NCBI GenBank assembly: GCA_903960915.1
Contig: CAJCCO010000060.1
Coordinates: 40,102 to 104,101, forward strand
DNA from: an uncultured beta proteobacterium
GTDB taxonomy: Bacteria; Pseudomonadota; Gammaproteobacteria; Burkholderiales; Burkholderiaceae_C
Length of the DNA stretch: 64,000 nt
Direction: 5' to 3'
Shown: piece after piece, positions 57,498 to 64,000 of the stretch
Layout of the letters: the number at the start of each line of letters is the position of its first letter
Numbering within the stretch: the first letter of the stretch is position 1
Program-made: the position numbers and the translations under genes
Notes under the pieces: generated by a model
Told to the model about the DNA's origin: nothing
Seen by the model: only the letters and a program-made list of their open reading frames with translations
The model's database searches: none

Positions 57498-59168
57498 CTA
57501 TTTTTGAGGCACAAGCCGCCATCGCGCACCTGGCCCCTTGCGCTCTGGTGCAATGAGGTTGCGGCGGCTCAAGTCAGCGAGCAGGTTTTTGACCCGGTTG
57601 CGCTTTTGTGCATCGCTCAATACATCGGGCAATTTGGCCCGCATCACCGCTTCCAGCTCCTCACGTTTGCACGCCGTAAAGTTGCGCAAGTGCTGCAACA
57701 CCAGCTCCCGGTAAAAGGCTGAATCCAGCCCCTTGTTCAGGGTGTGCTGGGCTTGCTCACCCATCACCTTTGCGACCTTGGCCGACACATGGATATTGGG
57801 TGTGCGGCCTTCAATCAACTTGCGCGCGCGCAGTGCCCGGGCATCAACTGCACTGATAGGCATGCGCTTCTGCACCTTGTCCAGCAAGAACACATCCATT
57901 AACGACAAATCCGGCTGCTGCATCAGTGCGTGGGTGTACTGCTCACCGAGAATTCGCCCGGTAATACGCACCTCCACCCGCTGCTGCTCGGCATCAATCA
58001 CATAGTCCGGCAATGGGAAAAAACGCTTGCGCTGCTCGATGAACATGCGCCGAATGCCACTGCCCACCGTGTCGATCAATTTCAAAGCCACCATCGCCTG
58101 CGTGAGGCATGGGTTACGGTACTGTTCTGGCGACTGGTCTTGGGTCAAAAGACACTCCACCTTGCCCGGTAAAAACCGCCCCACATTGCTGAAAATCAGC
58201 TCATCCGGTTTTTCGATCACATTGACCCGCCCGCCAACGGCGTAGTCCTGGTGGGCGATGGCGTTGTGCAAAGCCTCGCGAATCACCCAGGCATCGTATT
58301 GCGGCACCTCGGTAGGAAATAGCGTGCCCGGCGGCAAGTAGCGCACCGTGAGATTGCGAACCCGCGCAAACAGTGCGTCAGGAGCCAGCAGCAGGGGCAA
58401 GCCGTAGTGCTGGTAATCCAGCACCGTGCCATCGGCATCCTTAAGCACCCACGACACCTGTGGCGGCAGAGGCAGAAACTGCGCCGCCTCGTCTTTGCCA
58501 AATAGCAGCAATGCGGCCCGCGTCAATTGCCCGCCCCGGCTGAGCTTGATCTTGGACAGCAGCGTGGGCACGTCCCAGCCTGCCACCTCACCCGCCAGAT
58601 GCGGATGCTTCTCTGCAAAACGCTGCCGCCCCACGGCCAGTGCGGACGCGTCCAGATTGGCTACAGTGGCGGTGCTCACCAGCTCGGCTGACCAATCGGC
58701 CCGCGTATTCAGCCTTGCCCACAGCCGGGCCTCTTTGTCGGCATGGCTGGCGAGTTTGACCTTGGCGCTGTGAATGCGGATGTACTCCACCTCATGAAAA
58801 CTCACCGGCTGCGCCACTGCCGCAGGTACGCGCAGCAGCACCACGGGCTGGCCTTGATAGTCAAACGCATCAAAACGGAAATCCAGCTTGGGGCGCAAGT
58901 ATTGGTGCAGCCATAAATCCAGAATTTGTGCCCCCACCTTGGCTGCGCCAGGTGTGAAGCGGGTTCCCACTACTTGGCGGGTGTCGTTTTCAATGCCCCA
59001 GACCATGTAGCCGAAAGGCTCACCGTCCAACGCTGCCGCATTGGCCAGGGCAGAGACGTACTCGCCAATGGCGTGCGGATCGTCGTTGTGCTTGAACTCC
59101 AGCCACTCGTGTTCCCCCGCTTGGGCCAGCAGGCGGTCAAGCAATAGCGTCAGGTCACCGGAATTCAT
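57498..59168 (-). CDS. AlbA_2 (Schlafen-like) and HATPase-like regulator/defence protein
   Basis: A 556-residue protein. The N-terminal 140 residues have an AlbA_2-type pattern (EWLEFKHN and YMVWGIENDTRQ). A central HATPase-like segment contains REALHNAIAHQDYAVGG and EKPDELIFSNVG. The C-terminal part looks like a winged-helix region. Similar proteins occur in restriction-modification and defence islands, as accessory factors of unknown function. It lies between two DUF2130 remnants and 12 bases downstream of one of them. Confidence 0.78.
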   Translation of the reverse strand: MNSGDLTLLLDRLLAQAGEHEWLEFKHNDDPHAIGEYVSALANAAALDGEPFGYMVWGIENDTRQVVGTRFTPGAAKVGAQILDLWLHQYLRPKLDFRFDAFDYQGQPVVLLRVPAAVAQPVSFHEVEYIRIHSAKVKLASHADKEARLWARLNTRADWSAELVSTATVANLDASALAVGRQRFAEKHPHLAGEVAGWDVPTLLSKIKLSRGGQLTRAALLLFGKDEAAQFLPLPPQVSWVLKDADGTVLDYQHYGLPLLLAPDALFARVRNLTVRYLPPGTLFPTEVPQYDAWVIREALHNAIAHQDYAVGGRVNVIEKPDELIFSNVGRFLPGKVECLLTQDQSPEQYRNPCLTQAMVALKLIDTVGSGIRRMFIEQRKRFFPLPDYVIDAEQQRVEVRITGRILGEQYTHALMQQPDLSLMDVFLLDKVQKRMPISAVDARALRARKLIEGRTPNIHVSAKVAKVMGEQAQHTLNKGLDSAFYRELVLQHLRNFTACKREELEAVMRAKLPDVLSDAQKRNRVKNLLADLSRRNLIAPERKGPGARWRLVPQK

Positions 59169-59180
59169 GTTTTACGCGGC

Positions 59181-59549
59181 TCATAAATCAATAGCTGCTT
59201 GCTCAAGTTCCATAAGGGCTGCAGGCACTTTTTGCTTACTTTTGCCAGTCACAACGGTGAGGACCGCGGTCACGGCCAGCTTGCGCGCAACTTCATCCGC
59301 ATCAAGCTTAGCCTTAAGTGCCTGAATTTCGGAGTCCTTGGCGACAGCAGACTTCTGCATGGCGCTGGCAACCTGGGCCTGGGCAAGCTCGACGACATTG
59401 CGCTTGTCCTGCTCGGCCAATTCAAGCCGCTCATGCAACTGCTGCTCCAACGCGCCGTCACGAACTTGCTTCAGAATATCTGCATACCCTGCCTCGTCGA
59501 TTTTGAAGGCTTTGTTGCAGTGGGGGCAGATGATTTCATGCATGGCCAT
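59181..59549 (-). CDS. Truncated DUF2130 protein
   Basis: A 122-residue frame. The first about 95 residues match DUF2130: a zinc-ribbon-like CPHCNKAF, then a long coiled-coil (QQLHERLELAEQDKRNVVELAQAQ). The family is normally about 400 residues; here it departs from the family after about residue 95 and ends in VPAALMELEQAAIDL, encoded by a region with the AAATCAATAGCT element. It is probably non-functional. It is a second copy of the fragment at 56925. Confidence 0.6.
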   Translation of the reverse strand: MAMHEIICPHCNKAFKIDEAGYADILKQVRDGALEQQLHERLELAEQDKRNVVELAQAQVASAMQKSAVAKDSEIQALKAKLDADEVARKLAVTAVLTVVTGKSKQKVPAALMELEQAAIDL

Positions 59550-59575
59550 GGGTCCTGGATTCGTAGACCCAGAAA

Positions 59576-62500
59576 TTATGTGTTTTGTGTGCTTATCAAA
59601 TCAATATCTGAATCAGTCAGCATGTAGTACGTGTAAACGGCCTCTTGAATCCTGGCGTCCGTCTGGTCAATTAGGCGTTGATACCTGTCACGCTCCGAAT
59701 CTAAGACGGCGACGCGCAGTTTCTCGGATGCCTGCAAAATCAAATCAACTAGCTTAGCGATTCGGTCTTCCTCTTCCTTTGAAGGTGAAACCAGTGGAAT
59801 TGCGAGTAATGGCTCATTGTCCAACTGAAAATTCTGCCCCTGCATCTTCCCGTTGTTCTTCAGCCAAAATTTAACAACATTTGAATTCAACAATGCCGTT
59901 AGATATTTCAAATTGATACGATCCGATTTGATCGAAATGAACATTCGAGAAACGTAGCAGTCAAATGCGGTGTAAGTGAACGTCGGTGACGAGCTTTTGC
60001 GTTGTGCAAAAATTTTCTCGCCTTTAAAGAAGTTTTCATCGCGCGCCCTATGAAGACCATATGGCTTATTTACCGACGTGAGGATCGGCGAAAATTTATC
60101 AAGGTGACTCTTTATCTTGGGGAAGGGAGACATTGCACCCTTTTTTTTGTACGTTGAATTTGTATAAATGATCCAAAGTACGTTCCTGCTGTTTCCAAAA
60201 TATCGCGCTAATTCTTTAGTGGTGAAGTAAGGCCGAAGAAGTTGATTTTCATTCTTGCTGAGCTTCAGGTCATTTCGCTCCACATCATTCAAAACGAAAA
60301 TGCCATCGCCGACCTGCGCCACACCTCGCAATTTTGCAGAGGCCTTGCTGCTGACCACATCTTGCAATACGTCAATGCCATGTGCGATTTCTTTCCGTTC
60401 GTCGAGAGCAAAGTTTTTAACCGCATCAATTTTCCGCAACAGGTTTTCTGTTGCCGACCCAGAAAATGTCATCGGCGCACTGGGCGTTCTTCGTCGATCA
60501 AAAACAGGATTCAACAAAATTGACTGCGAGCTTTGATCTCCCTTTAGCAAGGTCAGGGCATCAACCAATTTTGGTTTTGAGCAATCAAGTCGCCTATAGT
60601 CAAAAGCATAGCTCTCTGGCTCCGTACTTCTCTTGGCTACCAATATCATTGTCTGAATTCCGGCGTCCTTAAAGACTTTGTAATCTCCAAAATCAATAAG
60701 TTGCTCGATGCGGGCTTCGTTGGATATCTTTTCGCGAAGTCGTCTTGCGCCTGCATTCGTTACCCAATTGTTTGTGGCTATGAATGCGAGTGTCCCGTTA
60801 TTTTTCTTCAAGATGTCAAGCGCGCGGCATGCAAACATGTACCAGATATCCATCTTCCCCTGGTAGTAGGGTGAATCATGGATGTTGTCGAATGCTTCGC
60901 GATTCGTACTTTCCTTGATATACGGGGGATTGCCGATTACCAAATCGAAACCGCCGCTTCTAAACACTTGAGGGAAAGTGCTGTGAAGATCGACCGCCTT
61001 GAGCGCGTCATATCGCTCGATGGTGAACATGTCATCTGCGTTTGCATCGTCAATAGGCGAAATCAGGGAGTTGCCAATGATGATATTTTTATTGAGCGAC
61101 GGCAACAATGCAGCCGCCAATTCCAACTGTTGGGTCTGTGCACTGTCAGTTGTCTCGTCTTCTAGGAGCTTAAGGTATAGTGACAACTGCGTCACTTCTA
61201 CCGCCTGTGCGTCAATATCAATCCCGAAAATGCACTTGATCAGAACTTCCCGCTTTTTATGGATTGAGAGATGCACGATGCCGTCGCGCATAACAACGGC
61301 GTTTTTTTGGGCCAGCTTGGGCTTGGCCGCATAGGTACGAGCAAGTTCGTTCAATATGTACTCATAAACCCCAATTAGAAATGACCCGCTCCCGCACGAC
61401 GTATCAATCGTCCTGACTGAAAGAATTTCGTCGGGCGACTTACCTTTGACTTTGGGGCCAAGTGCCTGCTCCACCATGTGCGCAACGATGTAATCTGGCG
61501 TGTAAAAGACTCCCCCGGCTTTGCGTACATCAGGCTTTTCTTCTACCGTCGCCCGCTTGGCGGTGGCGACAACTACCTTACCCAGAAAACGCTCGTAAAT
61601 ACGTCCAAGAATTTCAACCGGAATGGCGTTGAAGTCGTAGGGGGAATTTGCCTCTGTTAACTCATCGCAAATAGCCAAGAAAGCAGTGTCATCGACCTTA
61701 AATGTCGGCGAATCCAGAATTGAATGGTGCTTGTATACAACGCCGTTATACAACTTGTCCAGTCGATCACATTCACTGACAAACTGCTTCCATGCCGAAG
61801 TCTTGGTGCCAAGACGACTAATTATTGGCTCGGGCTCAATGAGCTTGTCTTCTAGAAACCGAGTGAAGACCAAGCGATCCAGCAAACGCTGAACAACCTC
61901 CGTTAAATGCTCGCTGTTTAGCTCAGGGTTTAGCCGCTTGAATGAACGCGCAAGGTCTTCGCGGTACTGGTCAAGCTGTTCCAAAAAGGCGTCGTCAATG
62001 TTTTGGTAACCACCAGCGAACAAGCCAAGTTGCTTGCTAGACGCTGTCGGCTTTTCGAGGGTGTCCGCATACTTTCCAATGGCGTCGCCAACAATAGCCT
62101 CTCGTGAAAAAAGCCAATAGATTTTTGAAAATACATCTGGGTCGCGGTACTCACGGTAGTTGTAGACCGCCAGTTGTCTAGGTAAAGCGGTTTTAATGTC
62201 TGGTCGATAGCGGCTGTCAATGATGTGGAAACTATGGAAGTCGGTCAAAACCACCAGCGGCAATTGGTGGCTCCAGCTATAACGAATTGACTGGAAGTAA
62301 TTGTCTGGCGTTGCAATGTCCTGCTGGGGACGCTTGGCTTCAACAAAAAACCGGGGGCGTTTGGTGAAGTGGGGAGCGAGAGAAAAAGAGTAGTCAGCTC
62401 TGCGTTTTGCAGACCCCGTCGTAACGCTTTTTTCAATCTTGACCTCTTGCTCATAGGGGTTGGTCTGCGTCTCATGATTCACGTCCCATCCAAGCGCCAT

Positions 62501-62641
62501 GAAAAACTTGTCTAAAAAGTCTTTTCGGGCCTCCTGTTCTTGGTAACTAGCGCTCAAATAGTGTTGCTGATTTTTTTCAAACCGTTCTACGAGATTTATG
62601 ACGGTAGCGTGCGCATTTTGAAAATTATTCTGGATAGTCAT
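59576..62641 (-). CDS. Type IIG restriction-modification enzyme (fused nuclease and N6-adenine methyltransferase)
   Basis: A 1021-residue fusion. The N-terminal nuclease has the PD-(D/E)xK set: Asp83, Glu101 and Lys103 (RADYSF and FFVEAKRP). The gamma-type methyltransferase follows with motif I TSCGSGSF at 414-421 and the catalytic NPPY at 571-574. The C-terminal third is a TaqI/Eco57I-like target recognition region. One protein therefore both cuts and methylates, and no separate specificity gene is needed. The frame is intact. It overlaps the UvrD remnant by 17 bases. Confidence 0.9.
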   Translation of the reverse strand: MTIQNNFQNAHATVINLVERFEKNQQHYLSASYQEQEARKDFLDKFFMALGWDVNHETQTNPYEQEVKIEKSVTTGSAKRRADYSFSLAPHFTKRPRFFVEAKRPQQDIATPDNYFQSIRYSWSHQLPLVVLTDFHSFHIIDSRYRPDIKTALPRQLAVYNYREYRDPDVFSKIYWLFSREAIVGDAIGKYADTLEKPTASSKQLGLFAGGYQNIDDAFLEQLDQYREDLARSFKRLNPELNSEHLTEVVQRLLDRLVFTRFLEDKLIEPEPIISRLGTKTSAWKQFVSECDRLDKLYNGVVYKHHSILDSPTFKVDDTAFLAICDELTEANSPYDFNAIPVEILGRIYERFLGKVVVATAKRATVEEKPDVRKAGGVFYTPDYIVAHMVEQALGPKVKGKSPDEILSVRTIDTSCGSGSFLIGVYEYILNELARTYAAKPKLAQKNAVVMRDGIVHLSIHKKREVLIKCIFGIDIDAQAVEVTQLSLYLKLLEDETTDSAQTQQLELAAALLPSLNKNIIIGNSLISPIDDANADDMFTIERYDALKAVDLHSTFPQVFRSGGFDLVIGNPPYIKESTNREAFDNIHDSPYYQGKMDIWYMFACRALDILKKNNGTLAFIATNNWVTNAGARRLREKISNEARIEQLIDFGDYKVFKDAGIQTMILVAKRSTEPESYAFDYRRLDCSKPKLVDALTLLKGDQSSQSILLNPVFDRRRTPSAPMTFSGSATENLLRKIDAVKNFALDERKEIAHGIDVLQDVVSSKASAKLRGVAQVGDGIFVLNDVERNDLKLSKNENQLLRPYFTTKELARYFGNSRNVLWIIYTNSTYKKKGAMSPFPKIKSHLDKFSPILTSVNKPYGLHRARDENFFKGEKIFAQRKSSSPTFTYTAFDCYVSRMFISIKSDRINLKYLTALLNSNVVKFWLKNNGKMQGQNFQLDNEPLLAIPLVSPSKEEEDRIAKLVDLILQASEKLRVAVLDSERDRYQRLIDQTDARIQEAVYTYYMLTDSDIDLISTQNT

Positions 62642-62930
62642 GAAAACAAGCCAATCTTTTTAAAGTCAAATGGCAGTTTCGCCAAGCTGCCCCCGGCGTC
62701 AGTATCGCATTGCTGAATCGAAATACAGCCGCTCGATTGACGTCACCAGATTGCAAAATAGGTCCATAAAGACCATCCCCAATCACCCCCATGACCAGCC
62801 GCGGCTTAGTCCTTGTAGCCGCCACATAAAACACCCGCACCGTCTCTTGCTCGTTTTCGCCCTTGGCGGGCATGTGCCCCACGCCGGGCAGGGCCACCAC
62901 TGGGAACTCTAGGCCGTTGCTAACCTTCAT
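62625..62930 (-). pseudogene. C-terminal remnant of a UvrD-family helicase
   Basis: Only about 65 residues of a superfamily 1 helicase remain: motif V-like KVSNGLEFPVVALPG and motif VI-like VRVFYVAATRTKPRLVMGV, followed by GDGLYG near the natural end. The frame continues with unrelated residues into the type IIG gene start. The homology begins about 6 bases behind the OLD gene stop, so a deletion removed the rest of the helicase. It may have been GajB-like or a NERD-UvrD protein. Confidence 0.75.
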
Positions 62931-62942
62931 TGCTGTCCGACG

Positions 62943-64000
62943 TCAAACCCAATTCATGCACGCCGTGAGACTTACAGTGTCATTCGCATGATTTAGGTTT
63001 CCATTGGATCTTGTTAAATTGGCAAATACCATTCGATCTGCATCTGTTTTCCCAACGCCGAGGTGTGCTTCTATCGCCCCCAAGGTCCAAACCCAAAATC
63101 CCAGTGCTAATAGACGTGAAGCCAGTCGCTGGACCTCCTGCGGCATTGCCTTGGCCATGATCTCAAATACGTCAGCGGCAGTGAAAGTGCCATTTTTTTC
63201 TGGAAAACCATCCGCACCCAACTTAAATCCAGTGGTCGCGTTATTGGCTGCAAACCAGGCTTTGCAAGCAAGGAAATCAGCATCATTCGTCAAGTTCTGC
63301 AGAAGGTTCGGCGCTTTCTTGAAGAGATAATCAAGATCAACAATAGCCTTGCTCTTGAACCCAACTGCGCGCAACACGTCCATCGTTGGTGCTATAGAGC
63401 CACTCCCGCAAACCTCGATCAAACAAGTTTTACTTCTTGCCAAGCTCATTTTTCTGATCGCCTGATACATATCGGGCACCAGCATTTTTTCCGTCTTACC
63501 TTCGACGATGACCACGCTCTCCGAGAACAAAAGGTAACTTGAATTTTGTAGCGAGAAGACAACCCCAGCATGGTGCACCATGTTTTGTAGCGAGTTGGCT
63601 GCGTTCGCCATTTTTTGACGAACCTCGGTATGACCCTGTTGATTTTTGAAAGCAATGATCGTGTCTAGTATTCGATCACCAATAACCAAGGGACTATGTG
63701 TCGTCAGTACGATTTGAAAGCCTGTTCCTGAAATCTTTTGTAAAGAGTCACGAAGTAATTCAACCGCGTGCGGATGTAAGTAGAGTTCTGGTTCATCGAT
63801 CAATAAAAGCGTTGTTGTTTGGCCGTGCGCCGCTGGCCTAACCTGATTCGCTAGCAAGTTTATGAGCGCCATCTGAACGGTTCGCTGTGTTCCGTGACCA
63901 TAGGACGTGAACCCTAGCTTCAAACCCTGTGCGTCCGACAAGTTTAGTGATGCGGTTTTGACTACATCTTCCAATGTTGGCGATTGCATTCCCAAATGAA
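62943..64000 (-). CDS. OLD-family ATPase with TOPRIM nuclease domain, partial at 5' end
   Basis: The frame is open to the right edge, so the N-terminus with the Walker A site is missing; about 350 residues are seen. They include the ABC signature region (SYGHGTQRTVQMALI), a Walker B LLLIDEPELYLHP, and a TOPRIM domain with VEGKTEKML and the acidic IVDLDYL pair. This is the layout of OLD and GajA proteins, nicking or cleaving DNA. The UvrD remnant directly behind suggests a decayed Gabija-like pair. Confidence 0.85.
   Translation of the reverse strand, partial: HLGMQSPTLEDVVKTASLNLSDAQGLKLGFTSYGHGTQRTVQMALINLLANQVRPAAHGQTTTLLLIDEPELYLHPHAVELLRDSLQKISGTGFQIVLTTHSPLVIGDRILDTIIAFKNQQGHTEVRQKMANAANSLQNMVHHAGVVFSLQNSSYLLFSESVVIVEGKTEKMLVPDMYQAIRKMSLARSKTCLIEVCGSGSIAPTMDVLRAVGFKSKAIVDLDYLFKKAPNLLQNLTNDADFLACKAWFAANNATTGFKLGADGFPEKNGTFTAADVFEIMAKAMPQEVQRLASRLLALGFWVWTLGAIEAHLGVGKTDADRMVFANLTRSNGNLNHANDTVSLTACMNWV

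Overview
The window looks like the chromosome of a betaproteobacterium, order Burkholderiales, most likely family Comamonadaceae (Rhodoferax/Polaromonas-like). The basis is gene order and protein style: lptD-surA-rsmA, mnmG-rsmG-LysE-parA-hydrolase-parB, minCDE, a MaeB-type malic enzyme and high-GC coding with GC-rich third positions. No database search was possible, so the genus is an inference. Four parS-like sites around mnmG/rsmG/parA suggest that the middle of the window lies near the replication origin, although dnaA is not in view.

Layout. 1-7.5 kb: envelope and ribosome maintenance (partial MFS transporter, rsmE, amgK; divergent lptD-surA-rsmA). 7.5-8.7 kb: a barnase-type secreted ribonuclease with a barstar-type inhibitor. 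8.8-12.6 kb: maeB and a class C beta-lactamase-fold hydrolase. 12.6-15.9 kb: a reductive peroxide-defence block (di-haem peroxidase, rubredoxin reductase, rubredoxin, rubrerythrin). 16-23 kb: proline iminopeptidase, a glutamine-synthetase-like ligase, a Lys-rich periplasmic protein, a DTW-domain tRNA modification enzyme, and an OYE-murU-pepP operon. 23-26.3 kb: transketolase and GAPDH. 26.3-28.9 kb: a lower-GC insert of four small unknown genes (HEPN-like protein plus tail-anchored protein; ribbon-helix-helix protein plus small membrane protein). 28.9-31 kb: minC-minD-minE. 31-36.6 kb: hemerythrin, MFS, GST, GMC oxidoreductase, class II aldolase. 36.8-44.3 kb: mnmG-rsmG, LysE, parA-hydrolase-parB, a membrane methyltransferase and a PduO-type cobalamin adenosyltransferase. 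44.4-46.2 kb: a DUF2844-DUF3443 pair. 46.2-48.8 kb: thioesterase and acetoacetyl-CoA synthetase. 48.8-53.4 kb: an ABC importer followed by a RutR-like regulator, with a RutR-type box upstream. 53.6-54.9 kb: a secreted alpha/beta hydrolase.

From 54.98 kb to the right edge the sequence is accessory: a full-length group II intron sits directly behind a terminator, followed by two broken DUF2130 copies flanking an AlbA_2/ATPase-like gene, a fused type IIG restriction-modification enzyme, the last part of a UvrD-family helicase gene, and an OLD-family ATPase/TOPRIM nuclease cut by the window edge. The OLD plus UvrD arrangement resembles a decayed Gabija-like defence locus, so this is best read as a defence island.

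The strongest candidates for something undescribed are the HEPN/tail-anchored pair and RHH/membrane-protein pair at 26.4-28.6 kb, and the DUF2844-DUF3443 pair, whose second member is a predicted bacterial lipoprotein with pepsin-like double D(T/S)GS motifs and whose first member has its ribosome binding site inside a perfect hairpin.
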